DNA of 64,000 nucleotides from Jiangella muralis (lineage in GTDB: Bacteria > Actinomycetota > Actinomycetes > Jiangellales > Jiangellaceae), in the NCBI RefSeq assembly GCF_001270745.1, contig NZ_LFXL01000038.1:1-64000 (forward strand), read 5' to 3'. Positions within the stretch are counted from its first letter, which is position 1. Each line of letters opens with the position of its first letter. Of this stretch, positions 42,004 through 51,093 are shown piece after piece. Both the position numbers and the translations under genes were made by a program. The notes below the pieces were generated by a model, which saw only the letters and a list, made by a program, of their open reading frames with translations, did not search any database and had not been told where the DNA came from.

Positions 42004-43299
42004 TCAGCCCTGGTTCTCCTGCGCCAGCGCCTCGTTCATCGCGCCGGCCAGCCCGGCCGCGGCATCCTCGACGCTCTGCTCGCCGGTCCACGCCGGGGTG
42101 AGGAACTCGCCCTCGCGGCTGGCCCACGCGTCGGTGTTGCGCGACACCGGCAGGACGACGCCGTTCTCGGCCTGGTCGAGGAACGCCTGCAGGTTGAACT
42201 GCGGGAACGCGTCGACGAACGCCTGCTGGGTGCCCTCGTAGGAGCCGATGACGGTGCCGGTCTCGCTGGAGATCTGCGAGGCCTCCTCACCGCTGAGGAA
42301 GACGGCCAGCCGGGCGGCCTCCTCGGGGTGCTCGGTCGAGGCGAGCGCCACGTTGCCGATGCCGTTGATGATGGTCGCCTCCTGGGCGCCGGCCGGCAGC
42401 TCGGTGACGTCGAGGTTCGCGGACGCGTACTCGTCGTTCGCGAACCGGATCGCGTAGAACGAGCCGGTGGTCAGCATGGCCAGCCGGCCGGACATGAACT
42501 GGGCGACCGACTCGGTGTCGGCGAACGACTCCAGCGTGGGCGACACGTGGTGCACGTTGATCATGTCCGTCCAGAACTTGATGCCCTCGATCGCCTCGGG
42601 GCTGTCGAAGCCGGACGTGGTGCCGTCCTCGGAGATGACCTCGCCGCCGGCCTGGTAGATCGTGTTGTAGTACGTGGCCTGCGGGTCCATCGGCGCGCCG
42701 ATGCCGTAGACGCTGCCGTCGGGCTTGGTCAGGGCCTGCGCGTTGGCGATGACGTCGTCCCAGGTCCAGTCCGGCGTCGGGTAGGCCACGCCGGCCTCGT
42801 CGAACAGCGCCTTGTTGTACCAGAGCCCGATGGTGTCGAAGTCCTTGGGCAGCGCGTACGTGGTGCCGTCGTCGACGAACAGGTCGACCAACTGCTCCGG
42901 GTACTTGTCGATGTCGAGGCCGGACTCCTCGAACGCGTCGTCCAGCGGCAGCAGCACCCCGCCGTCGACGTACTGGCCGATCTTCGCGCCGAGCATCCAG
43001 GCGACGTCCGGGCCGGTGCCGCCGGCGGTCGACGTCTGCAGCGTGCTCCAGTAGTCGGTCCACGGGATGATCTGGATCTCGACCGAGACGCCCGGGTTCT
43101 CCTCCTCGAACACGTCGAGGATCTGCCGGATGGCCGGCTCCTGGTCGGGCGAGAACGTCGCGAAGGTCAGGTTGACCTCCTCGCCGTCGCCGCCGTCATC
43201 GCCGGAGCCGCCGGCCGAGGCGCCGTTGTCGCCGCACGCGGCCAGCGTCAGGACGGCCGCGGTGGCCGCCAGGGCCAGCAAGGTCTTCGTCGACTTCAT
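42004..43299 (-). CDS. ABC transporter solute-binding lipoprotein (sugar type)
   Basis: Carbohydrate-binding lipoprotein, 431 aa, COG1653 family. Lipobox LAAC (Cys22) follows a standard signal peptide, then a Gly/Asp-rich linker and LTFATFSPDQEP. Aromatic residues (WTDYW, TPDWTWDDV, YYNTIYQAGG) line the typical sugar cleft. Start ATG 43299 has GAGAGG about 10 nt upstream. Genes on both sides encode alpha-galactosidase-type enzymes, so an alpha-galactoside such as melibiose, raffinose or a galactomannan fragment is the inferred ligand. Confidence 0.9.
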   Translation of the reverse strand: MKSTKTLLALAATAAVLTLAACGDNGASAGGSGDDGGDGEEVNLTFATFSPDQEPAIRQILDVFEEENPGVSVEIQIIPWTDYWSTLQTSTAGGTGPDVAWMLGAKIGQYVDGGVLLPLDDAFEESGLDIDKYPEQLVDLFVDDGTTYALPKDFDTIGLWYNKALFDEAGVAYPTPDWTWDDVIANAQALTKPDGSVYGIGAPMDPQATYYNTIYQAGGEVISEDGTTSGFDSPEAIEGIKFWTDMINVHHVSPTLESFADTESVAQFMSGRLAMLTTGSFYAIRFANDEYASANLDVTELPAGAQEATIINGIGNVALASTEHPEEAARLAVFLSGEEASQISSETGTVIGSYEGTQQAFVDAFPQFNLQAFLDQAENGVVLPVSRNTDAWASREGEFLTPAWTGEQSVEDAAAGLAGAMNEALAQENQG

Positions 43300-43327
43300 C
43301 GTCGTGTGCCTCTCGTGAGTGGGGTGA

Positions 43328-45805
43328 TCAGGTTCGGGGCCGCACGTGCGGATCGATCCAGTCCACGTGCGCGGGCTCGGCACCGTCGGGCGACCGGACG
43401 ACCAGTCGCAGCCGGGTGACGCCGGCGAGGTCCACGTCGAGCTCCTGCGCGGGATCGCCCGCGGTGAGCTCGACCGTGGTGAGGACGCGGCCGTCGCCGA
43501 CGACGGAGCAGGTGGCCGTCGTGCCGGCGGGGCTCTCGTCATCGACGCCGACGGACGCGGTGAGCCGCGCCGCCGTGCCGTCGAGCACCCAGGTGACGTC
43601 CGACGGGGCGCAGACGCCGAGTCCCTTGGGGTGGTGCGCGCCGGCCACGGACATCGGCCGGCCGTCGGCGGGGTTGCCCTCGCCGTTGGACATGTCCCGC
43701 TCGACCGGGCCGCTGCCGTTGGCGGCGGCGACGGGGGTGAGCGCGACCAGCGACGCGGGGTCCGCGCCGAGGGGGCTGACGACGCGCACGTGCGCGAGGG
43801 TGGAGCGGCGGGCGCCGAGCGGGTCGCCGGCGTGCACGGCGAGGACGGCGACGTGGCCGGGCTCGGTGTCCGCGGGGACGGTGACCGACCACACGCCCGG
43901 GCGGACCGTCCTGGCGTGGTCCCAGCCGGGCGGCACGACGAGGTGCGGCTCGGCGCCGCTGACCACGGCGGCGATCTCGACGCTCTCGCCGGGGACGCCG
44001 CGCACGATCGGGTCGGCGACGGCGACCGTCGGGCGCGGCTCGGGCGCCGGGCGGGTGTGGCCGGACGGCGCCAGCAGCACCAGCGCGCCGCCGTTGGGCC
44101 GCAGCGTGACCTCGACCGTGTCTGCGCCGGTGACCGTGCGGGTCGCCTGCGTGAGCCGGTCGCCGTCGTCGTCGGTGACGATCGTGGCGGCGTGGTCGCC
44201 GTCGAGACCGAGCGTCGCGAGGTCGACGGTGAGCTGCTTCGGCTCGGGCAGCGCCGACAGCGCGCCGACGCTCCACTCGTCGCCCGAGCGCCGGGCCAGC
44301 ACGACGTACTCCCCCGGCCGCCCGGCCAGCAGCCGGGTCTCGTCCCAGTGCGCCCGGATCCGCTCGATCGCCGCCTCCGCGATGGGCCGCTTCGCGTACT
44401 CGTCGACGTCGTCGGCGTAGTTCAGCAGCCCCGACTCCAGCACGACGGCCAGCGCCAGCTCGTGCGCCTCGGTGGTCAGCCGCGCGGCAGCCGAGAACGC
44501 CACCGGGGTGTAGTCGGCCGACCCGACGACGTTGCGGGTGAACGGGACGATGGTGTTGTGCTCGGGGGTCAGCGGCTCGCTGTAGAAGACGTAATACTCG
44601 GCGCCGCGGACCGCCTCGTAGCTCATGACGTGTGGATACGTGCGGGCCCAGCCGCGCGGGATGACCGAGCCGTGGAAGTTGATCATCAGGCCGACGCGGG
44701 CGCACTCGGCGATGACCTCGTCGTACCAGCGGTACCGCTCCTGCGCCTCGGACTCCATGAAGTCGACCTTGACGCCGACGACGCCCCACGACGCCCACTC
44801 GGCCAGCTTCGTCCGCTGCTCCGGCGTCGCCAGGTGGTCCCAGACCACCCAGACGAACACGCCGACGCCGCGCTCGCTGGCCGCGGCCGCCAGCTCGGGC
44901 ATCCAGACACCGTCCCAGCCGCAGTCGACCAGCACGTACTCCCAGCCGCGCTCGGCGGCGTAGTCGAGCATGCGCAGCTGCTTGGACAGCTGGGCGCCGC
45001 TGTAGAAGTCCGACCACCACGACCAGGCGGCCCGGCCCGGCCGGGCCCACACCGGCACCTCGGCGGCGGCCGGTGCGAGGTCGTCGACCAGGTGCGACGC
45101 GACGACGGTCGCGAGGTCGCCCAGGATCACCACCCGCCACGGCGTCGCCACGCTGTCGCCGTCGAGCACCACGTCGTTCGCCAGCGTGACGGTGAGCGCG
45201 CCGCCGCCCGCGTACCGCGCCAGCGAGCCGCCGTACCGGCCGTCCAGGTCCGCCTCGGTGACCAGCGCGAAGGTGTCGTCGGCCAGTTCGGCGAGGAACG
45301 GGAAGCCGTAGTCGCCGGGCTCCAGGGCGTCCAGCGTGCTGCTGAACCGGGTGGTCTCATACCAGGGCGTGTACGTGAGCGGCCACACCGGCGCCGTCGC
45401 CGGGAGGTGCAGGGCGACGTCGCCGCCGGTCACCGTCGCGCCGTCGAGGCCGTGCAGCACGAACCGCAGCGCGACGCCGTCCGCCCCGGCCCGCAGGACC
45501 ACCGAGACCTCGCCGCCGCCCGCGCAGGCGAACCGGACCGACCGTTCACGGTGGTCGACGGTGTGCCGGCCGACCCGCTTGCCGACGACCAGCTCGTACT
45601 CCTCGGCCACGTCGCGGGCGGAGTCGGACACGTACGTGACGCCGGACAGCAGGTCGCGGCCGTCGCCCGTGCGCAGGTGCAGCGGCGCGGGCGGGGTGAC
45701 CTGCACGCCGCCGGACAGCACCGTCCAGGTGAGCCGGCCGCGGAACCAGGTGACGGCGACGGTGTTGGCGCCGTGGGACACGGACCAGGTGGAGGACTCA
45801 GACAC
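43328..45805 (-). CDS. Cytoplasmic GH97 glycosidase with NEW3-like and NPCBM domains
   Basis: GH97 enzyme, 825 aa, no signal peptide. The N-terminal beta-supersandwich is followed by the catalytic barrel with GVVGVKVDFM, whose Asp matches the nucleophile of retaining GH97 alpha-galactosidases, and SYEAVRGAEYYV for the acid/base. After the GH97 C-terminal sandwich come a NEW3-like segment (GVPGESVEIAAVVSG) and a C-terminal NPCBM domain (about 700-825; HPKGLGVCAPSDVTWVLDG). Start GTG 45805 overlaps the ROK gene by 8 nt and has GGAG upstream. A carbohydrate-binding module on a protein with no export signal is unusual. Confidence 0.85.
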   Translation of the reverse strand: MSESSTWSVSHGANTVAVTWFRGRLTWTVLSGGVQVTPPAPLHLRTGDGRDLLSGVTYVSDSARDVAEEYELVVGKRVGRHTVDHRERSVRFACAGGGEVSVVLRAGADGVALRFVLHGLDGATVTGGDVALHLPATAPVWPLTYTPWYETTRFSSTLDALEPGDYGFPFLAELADDTFALVTEADLDGRYGGSLARYAGGGALTVTLANDVVLDGDSVATPWRVVILGDLATVVASHLVDDLAPAAAEVPVWARPGRAAWSWWSDFYSGAQLSKQLRMLDYAAERGWEYVLVDCGWDGVWMPELAAAASERGVGVFVWVVWDHLATPEQRTKLAEWASWGVVGVKVDFMESEAQERYRWYDEVIAECARVGLMINFHGSVIPRGWARTYPHVMSYEAVRGAEYYVFYSEPLTPEHNTIVPFTRNVVGSADYTPVAFSAAARLTTEAHELALAVVLESGLLNYADDVDEYAKRPIAEAAIERIRAHWDETRLLAGRPGEYVVLARRSGDEWSVGALSALPEPKQLTVDLATLGLDGDHAATIVTDDDGDRLTQATRTVTGADTVEVTLRPNGGALVLLAPSGHTRPAPEPRPTVAVADPIVRGVPGESVEIAAVVSGAEPHLVVPPGWDHARTVRPGVWSVTVPADTEPGHVAVLAVHAGDPLGARRSTLAHVRVVSPLGADPASLVALTPVAAANGSGPVERDMSNGEGNPADGRPMSVAGAHHPKGLGVCAPSDVTWVLDGTAARLTASVGVDDESPAGTTATCSVVGDGRVLTTVELTAGDPAQELDVDLAGVTRLRLVVRSPDGAEPAHVDWIDPHVRPRT

Positions 45806-47033
45806 GACGGACTCCGGGACGGCGGCGCACGTCGGGGGCGACGCGCTGGCGGGACGGGAAGACGAGTTCCTGGATGGCGACCGCGGCGGCGCCGCGGGCC
45901 CATTCCTCGAACGGCAGGTCGCGCACGTGGATGGGCACCTGATGGGCGGCGCCGAACGCCTGCTCGGCGAACGCCTCGCGGATGGCGCTCTCGAACAGGT
46001 CGTAGCTGGACACGCCCTCACCGGCGACGATGACGCGTTCCGGGCCCAGCAGGTTGGCCACCGAGGCCAGCGCCAGCCCGATCAGCCGGCCGGCCCGGGC
46101 GAAGATCGCCCGCACCCGCTCGTCGCCGGACCGGGCCAGTTCGACCGCGGTCTCGATGGTGAGGTCGTCGCGGCCGGTGGCGGCGCGGCAGCTGTCCAGC
46201 AGCGCCTTCGTCGACGCCTCGGCCTCGACGCAGCCGTGCGCGCCGCAGTGGCACTGCACCGCCGGGTCGCCGAGCGGCAGGTGCCCGATCTCGCCCGCGA
46301 CGCTGTGGGCGCCGCGGACCAGGCCGCCGTCGACGACCAGCGCGCAGCCGATGCCGGTGCCGATGGTGACGACGGCGAAGTTGGTGATGCCGCGGCCGAG
46401 CCCGAACCACTGCTCGGCGACGGTGAGCGCCTTGACGTCGTTCTCGACGACGACGGGGGCGCCGACGGCCCGCGACACGGCCGCGCCGAGGTCGACGTCG
46501 CGCCAGCCGAGGAACGGCGAGTAGCGGACGTAGCCGGTGTCGTGGTCGATGTCGCCGGACAGGCTGAGCCCGAGGTCGTGCGGCGCGACCACGAACCCGG
46601 CGGCCTCGGCCCGCTCGACCAGTTCGCGGTAGAACGCGGCGATGGCCGCCACCGCGGCGTCGACCGTGGGGTCGGCCAGCGGGCGGCGTTCGGACACCCG
46701 CGGCGCGCCGGCGAGGTCACAGACCATGCCGATCAGCTCGTCGCGCCGGACGATGATGCCGAACGAGCCGGTCTGCCGCGCGTGCACCCGCAGCGGGCTG
46801 CTCGGCCGGCCCATCCGGGCCTCGTCGCCGTTGTTCGGCTGCGGCTGGTCCGGCGCGTACTCGAGGTAGCCCTCGTCGATGAGCAGCTTCGCCACCCGGG
46901 TGACGGCCGCGGACGACAGCCCGGTCTCACGGGCGATGTCGACGCGGGCGATGGGCCCTGCGGTCAACGCGGAGAGGAAGACGGCGCCCTCGGCCGGGGT
47001 TCCCTCGACCGGGCCGCCTCGCTGGATCGGCAC
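45798..47033 (-). CDS. ROK family transcriptional regulator
   Basis: ROK repressor, 411 aa, with an N-terminal winged helix (ARVDIARETGLSSAAVTRVAKLLIDEGYL) and a sugar-kinase-like domain. The ROK zinc motif is intact as CHCGAHGCVE, preceded by GEIGHLPLG, and the ATP-fold glycines TIGTGIG are present. It heads the minus-strand alpha-galactoside operon and probably represses its own promoter in the 47041-47091 region. GTG 47033 lies 7 nt from the -10 box, pointing to a leaderless transcript. Confidence 0.9.
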   Translation of the reverse strand: MPIQRGGPVEGTPAEGAVFLSALTAGPIARVDIARETGLSSAAVTRVAKLLIDEGYLEYAPDQPQPNNGDEARMGRPSSPLRVHARQTGSFGIIVRRDELIGMVCDLAGAPRVSERRPLADPTVDAAVAAIAAFYRELVERAEAAGFVVAPHDLGLSLSGDIDHDTGYVRYSPFLGWRDVDLGAAVSRAVGAPVVVENDVKALTVAEQWFGLGRGITNFAVVTIGTGIGCALVVDGGLVRGAHSVAGEIGHLPLGDPAVQCHCGAHGCVEAEASTKALLDSCRAATGRDDLTIETAVELARSGDERVRAIFARAGRLIGLALASVANLLGPERVIVAGEGVSSYDLFESAIREAFAEQAFGAAHQVPIHVRDLPFEEWARGAAAVAIQELVFPSRQRVAPDVRRRPGVRRV

Positions 47034-47040
47034 AGGACCG

Positions 47041-47091
47041 ACGCTACGAAGACTTAATAAACTTTGTCAAGTATGTAACTCGTGCCATACT
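47041..47091. promoter_or_regulatory. Divergent leaderless promoters sharing a ROK-type operator
   Basis: An AT-rich imperfect palindrome, ACTTAATAAA-c-TTTGTCAAGT (7 of 10 pairs), spans 47052-47072. Minus strand: -35 TTGACA (47070-47065), 18-bp spacer, -10 TAGCGT (47046-47041), then 7 nt to the ROK GTG. Plus strand: -35 TTGTCA (47064-47069), 16-bp spacer, -10 CATACT (47086-47091), then 7 nt to the AraC GTG 47099. Both -35 boxes overlap the palindrome, so one bound repressor could shut both genes. Confidence 0.6.
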
Positions 47092-47098
47092 CGGAACC

Positions 47099-47962
47099 GT
47101 GCCAGCCCGCGACGGTCTTCGCCCGCAGCGGCTCTACGCCGTCCCGCGGCGGCAGGTCACGGCGGCGCTGACGGCGCCGGTCACGCGGCGTCTCGTGGTC
47201 ACCGACGCCGGCTACTCCCCCGCGTCGGCGCTCTTCGAGGCGGCCCGGCCCGAGGGGTCGCGGCACACCGTCCTCGCGGTGTGCGCGAGCGGCAGCGGCT
47301 GGGCCGACGTCGCCGGCCGGCGGCACCGCATCGGCGCCGGGTCCGCGCTGGTCGTCCCGGTTGCGACGGCGCACGCGTACGGCGGGTCGGCGTCGTCGCC
47401 CTGGACGGTGTGGTGGTGCCACCTGCGCGGCAGCGACGTGCCGGAGCTGGTCGAGGCGCTGGGCCCGCCAGTCGTGCCGATCCGGCACCTGGACCGCGCC
47501 GTCGCCCTGGCCGACGAGATCGTCGGGCGGCTCGCCCGCGACGACGACGGCGCACCGGCGCGGCTGGTCGGGGTCGCCGGGGCGGCGTGGAAGCTGCTCA
47601 CCCAGCTGATCGCGGACCGGTCCGCGGCGCCGCCCGCCGACGACGACCCGCTGTCCCGGGCGATGGACTACCTGGCCTCCCGGCTGGACGGGACGGTTCG
47701 GGTGCCGGAGCTGGCCGCGCTGGTCGGCGTGTCGCCGTCACACCTGACGACGCTGTTCCGCCGGGCCACCGGCGGCGGGGTGCACGCCTACCAGACGACG
47801 CTGCGGATGACCCGGGCCCGGCTGCTGCTGACGACGACGGCCGCGACGGTCAGCGAGATCGCCCGCGACGTCGGCTACGGGGACCCGTTCCACTTCTCCC
47901 GCCAGTTCCGCCAGCTGCACGCGATGAGCCCCACCGAGTTCCGCTCCACGGCCGCCCCCTGA
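47099..47962 (+). CDS. AraC family transcriptional regulator
   Basis: AraC-type regulator, 287 aa. The N-terminal half is a cupin-like ligand domain (ALFEAARPEGSRHTVLAVCASGSGWADV ... VVPVATAHAYGG), the C-terminal ~100 residues hold the two helix-turn-helix units: VPELAALVGVSPSHLTTLFRRATG and VSEIARDVGYGDPFHFSRQFRQLHAMSPTEFR-type signature. Divergent from the ROK-led alpha-galactoside operon. It probably activates that operon or the secreted GH97 gene on sensing a sugar. GTG 47099 has no ribosome site and appears leaderless. Confidence 0.9.
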   Translation: MPARDGLRPQRLYAVPRRQVTAALTAPVTRRLVVTDAGYSPASALFEAARPEGSRHTVLAVCASGSGWADVAGRRHRIGAGSALVVPVATAHAYGGSASSPWTVWWCHLRGSDVPELVEALGPPVVPIRHLDRAVALADEIVGRLARDDDGAPARLVGVAGAAWKLLTQLIADRSAAPPADDDPLSRAMDYLASRLDGTVRVPELAALVGVSPSHLTTLFRRATGGGVHAYQTTLRMTRARLLLTTTAATVSEIARDVGYGDPFHFSRQFRQLHAMSPTEFRSTAAP

Positions 47963-47976
47963 TCCGCCACGTGGGC

Positions 47977-48120
47977 CGTCCCCCTGCTGCCCATTCTCTT
48001 AAGCCGCGCACCCGCGCCTCAAGCGGACTGACGGCGCTTCGCGCGACGATGACCGCTTGACCCGCGGGCCCGCGGCCTAAGAACTGGCAGCTATCAGGGT
48101 GACGGGGAAGAACCGGGCAC
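47977..48120 (+). repeat. Covarying hairpin repeat R1, copy B
   Basis: 144 bp starting CGTCCCCCTG, with TTCTTAAGCCGCG facing CGCGGCCTAAGAA and CTCAAGCGG facing CCGCTTGA, and ending CTATCAGGGTGACGGGGAAG then GGGCAC. Same order of blocks as the reverse complement of 27332-27486. Arms differ between the copies but stay paired, while loops differ freely. It lies immediately after the AraC gene, so it could also end that transcript. Confidence 0.75.
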
Positions 48121-48381
48121 AACCCGCGCCCGATACACACCGTTCGCCCGGCTTTGCGCCGTGGGCCTCCTGGTCTGCCGTCACGTCCTGGTCCCCAGTC
48201 ACGCCACCAGCCCCGAACCCGCCATAGAGCGCAACCACAGACCACGACGTCACCCCAGACCAGGACCCACCCCGCCGTCCTCACCAGCAAAAGCCGTCCT
48301 CGCGGCCCATCGAAGACGGCTCGCGCGATCGAAGACGACTGCCGTCATCGACGACCCAGCCGTCGCCAGTCTCCCCCACGA

Positions 48382-48418
48382 AACGCCCGGCACCACCGAA
48401 GCGGCGGCGCCGGGCGTT
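48382..48418 (-). terminator. Terminator hairpin after the secreted GH97 gene
   Basis: AACGCCCGGC (48382-48391) and GCCGGGCGTT (48409-48418) are a perfect 10-bp stem 20 nt after the stop of the minus-strand gene that ends at 48439. G+C-rich stem without a T-run, as usual in actinobacteria. Confidence 0.65.
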
Positions 48419-48438
48419 CGTCGTCGACTCGACCCCCG

Positions 48439-51093
48439 TCAGTTGGTGACGGTGATCCGGTCGAGGTCGGGCGCCGGGCCGGACGTACCCGCGACGGTGA
48501 TCGTGTTCGCCGCGCCGCCGGTCAGGCCCAGCCCGAGCGTGACCGGCGCGGTCGCCGTCGCCCCGCCGGTCGACGGGAACGAGACCGTGACCGGCGTCCC
48601 GCCGTTGACGCTGACCTGCGCCGTCGCGTCGGCGGTCGCGGCGTAGTCGAGGCGGACGGTGTGGTTGCCGGCCGCGCCGGCCGTCACCCCGTTGAACGTC
48701 ACGGAACCGCCGCCGGACAGCCCCGTCACCACGGACCCGCCCGAGCACGGCCCGCACGCCGCCACCGTCGCGCCACCGGCCAGCGTGTTGCCGGCCGCCT
48801 CCGCCTCGGTGTGCCGCGACACGATCAGCGCGTCGATGTCCGGACCGAACGCCGACGGGTTGGCGAAGCGGATCGTGTTCGCGCCGGCGTTCAGCGGCAC
48901 GTCGAGGGTCCACTTGTTGACGAACTCCCAGCCGCCGGAGTCCTTCAGCGCCTCCGTGCCGACGACCGACCCGTTGACCTCGATCTGGATCGACCGCGGG
49001 TCGCCGGAGGTGTAGGTGAAGGTCAGCTCGTGCGTGCCGGCGGCCGGCGCCATGACGTTGGTGAACTGCACCGCGCCGCCCTGGCCGAGGTAGCCGACCT
49101 TCGCGCCGCCGGAGCAGCCCTTGCACCCGTCGACCAGCGCTCCGCCGGACAGCGTGTTGCCGGGCGCCTCCGCCTCGTACCGGACGTCGCCGCTGCCGAT
49201 CTGCGCCAGCGGGGTCTTGGAGAGGTGCACGGCCGCGCCGCCGGTCGCGATCATCGGCAGCGACAGCGTCGACGCGCTGGTCACGGTCTGCGTCGTCACG
49301 GAGGACACCCGCCCGGCGCCGTCGTCGGCGAAGATCGTGGCGGTGTAGGTGCCCGAGCCGAGGAAGTCCAGCGGCACGGAGGCCGTCCGGGCCGGCGAGG
49401 TCATCGCGCCGACGAACCAGTCGTCGCCGCTGCGCCGGGCCATCGTCACGTGGTCGCCCGGGAAGCCCTCGACGACGCGGGTCTCGTCCCACACCGTCGG
49501 GACGGCGCGCATGAGGTGCCGGCCCGGCCACTGCTCGTACGCGGCCGCGGAGTCGGAGTAGTTGACCATGCCGGACGTGAACACGATCGACTGCGCCAGC
49601 GTGTGCGCCTGGGTGAGGATCGACCCGTTCAGCGAGATCATCGTCGGCGTGTAGTCCATGCCACCGATCGGGTTGCGGACGAACGGGAAGGTCGCGTCCA
49701 GCCGGGCCGTCGTCGGTGGCGGGTACAGGTAGTGCTCGGTGCCCGCGACCGCCTCGGACGTCACGACCCACGGCCAGGTGCGGTTCTCGCCGCCGGGCTT
49801 GGTGCTGCCGTGGAAGTTCAGCATCAGCTCGTGCTCGCCCGCGGCGTCGCCGATCGACTGGTACCAGCCCATGACGTTCTGCGAGTCGTTGAGGAAGAAG
49901 TCCACCTTCAGCCCGACGACGCCGTACTCCTTGTGCTCGGCGGCCAGCGCGTCGGCCTGGGCGGGTGTGGCGAACGGCTCGGCCGTCACCCACGCGAAGA
50001 TGTCCACGTTGCGCTGCGCGGCGTACTGCGAGATGGCCGGCAGGTCGACGTCGGGGTCGTAGCAGCAGTCGACGGTGACGTACTCGAAGCCCATCGACGC
50101 GGCGAAGTCGACCATCTGCTCCTGCTTGTCCAGGTCGGCCGCGCTGTCGCCGTCGCTGAACCACGACCACGCCGCCCGGCCCGGCTTCACCCAGTCCGCG
50201 TCCGCCGTCGCCGGCGGGTTCAGGTGCTGGACGAGGTCGGAGTTGACCAGCACGTTCAGGTCCGACGCGACGATCGCGGCCCGCCACGGCGTCTGGAACG
50301 GATACGTGCTGGCGATCGGGAACGCCTGGTCCGGCGTCCGCTCGACGTTCAGCAGGCCGTCGTTGCCCTGACTGCCCTTCAGCAGCGACGGCGCGAAGCT
50401 GGCCCCGGCGTTGTAGACGTTCGCCTCGGAGATGACGGTGAAGTAGGCGTTGTCGTCGATCGACGCCAGTAGCGGCATCGTCAGCTCGGTGCCGTCGTTC
50501 AGGCCCGCCGCGTTGCGGTAGAGGTAGTCCTGCTCGTAGTTGCCGTTCCACACCGCGGCCCAGCCGCCGGTCGGCGCCGGCAGCCGGAACCCGCTCGTCT
50601 CGTCGGTGATGCTGACGGCGCCGCTGCCGCCCGGCAGCACGTACCGGTAGGCGACGCCGTCGTCGTAGGCGCGCACCACCAGCCGCATGGTCTGGCCGCC
50701 CTTGGTGTAGCTGAGCACCAGCTCGTTCGCGTGGTCGCGGTACGACGGCTTGGTGCCGGCCGGCAGCGTGTACGTCTGGTCGATGGTGGTGCGCGTCTGC
50801 GACGCATAGGTGAGGCCGGTGGTGAAGTCGACGGCGCTGGTGGCGATGCCCAGCGGCGACTCCTCGAAGATCTGGGTGGTGCCGGCGGTGACCTCGTAGG
50901 TCAGCGCGCCGGAGGGCTGCTCGTGGACGGCGAAGGTGATCTCGCCGTCCGGGGACGTGACGGTGTGCGTGGTCAGCGCCTGCGCCGGGACCACGCCGAT
51001 GTCGGTCGCCGTCAGCGAGGCGACGACGGACGCGGTGACGGCGACGGTGGCGAGGGCGAGGGTCGATCGGCGGCGTTTCGAGCCTGCGAACAC
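48439..51093 (-). CDS. Secreted GH97 glycosidase with two C-terminal CBM-like modules
   Basis: Exported glycosidase, 884 aa. A signal peptide (KRRR then ALATVAVTASVVASL, cleavage near VPAQA) precedes the GH97 N-domain and barrel. GVVGLKVDFF supplies the nucleophile Asp of the retaining alpha-galactosidase branch, and TSEAVAGTEHYLYP the acid/base region. After the GH97 C-domain come two related CBM35/CBM6-like modules: YEAEAPGNTLSGGA... and AEAEAAGNTLAGGA..., each with a C-x2-C pair (DGCKGC, AACGPC). GTG 51093 has GAGGAGG upstream. It would trim an alpha-galactoside-decorated polymer outside the cell for import by the neighbouring ABC system. Confidence 0.88.
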   Translation of the reverse strand: MFAGSKRRRSTLALATVAVTASVVASLTATDIGVVPAQALTTHTVTSPDGEITFAVHEQPSGALTYEVTAGTTQIFEESPLGIATSAVDFTTGLTYASQTRTTIDQTYTLPAGTKPSYRDHANELVLSYTKGGQTMRLVVRAYDDGVAYRYVLPGGSGAVSITDETSGFRLPAPTGGWAAVWNGNYEQDYLYRNAAGLNDGTELTMPLLASIDDNAYFTVISEANVYNAGASFAPSLLKGSQGNDGLLNVERTPDQAFPIASTYPFQTPWRAAIVASDLNVLVNSDLVQHLNPPATADADWVKPGRAAWSWFSDGDSAADLDKQEQMVDFAASMGFEYVTVDCCYDPDVDLPAISQYAAQRNVDIFAWVTAEPFATPAQADALAAEHKEYGVVGLKVDFFLNDSQNVMGWYQSIGDAAGEHELMLNFHGSTKPGGENRTWPWVVTSEAVAGTEHYLYPPPTTARLDATFPFVRNPIGGMDYTPTMISLNGSILTQAHTLAQSIVFTSGMVNYSDSAAAYEQWPGRHLMRAVPTVWDETRVVEGFPGDHVTMARRSGDDWFVGAMTSPARTASVPLDFLGSGTYTATIFADDGAGRVSSVTTQTVTSASTLSLPMIATGGAAVHLSKTPLAQIGSGDVRYEAEAPGNTLSGGALVDGCKGCSGGAKVGYLGQGGAVQFTNVMAPAAGTHELTFTYTSGDPRSIQIEVNGSVVGTEALKDSGGWEFVNKWTLDVPLNAGANTIRFANPSAFGPDIDALIVSRHTEAEAAGNTLAGGATVAACGPCSGGSVVTGLSGGGSVTFNGVTAGAAGNHTVRLDYAATADATAQVSVNGGTPVTVSFPSTGGATATAPVTLGLGLTGGAANTITVAGTSGPAPDLDRITVTN

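Larger units (their letters stand above)
47963..48438. other. Non-coding spacer with hairpin repeats
   Basis: 476 bp between the convergent AraC and secreted GH97 genes. It holds repeat R1 copy B (47977-48120), a stretch with GTCCTGGTCCCCAGTCACG and a partly complementary CGTCACCCCAGACCAGGAC about 70 bp later, a fragment CCATCGAAGACGG (48307-48319) that recalls repeat R2, and the terminator hairpin at 48382-48418. No convincing gene. Confidence 0.6.

Noticed and set aside
45806-46021. N-terminal extension of the cytoplasmic GH97 protein
   Set aside because: It is read out of frame inside the ROK gene, is Ser/Arg/Pro-rich, and has no signal peptide.
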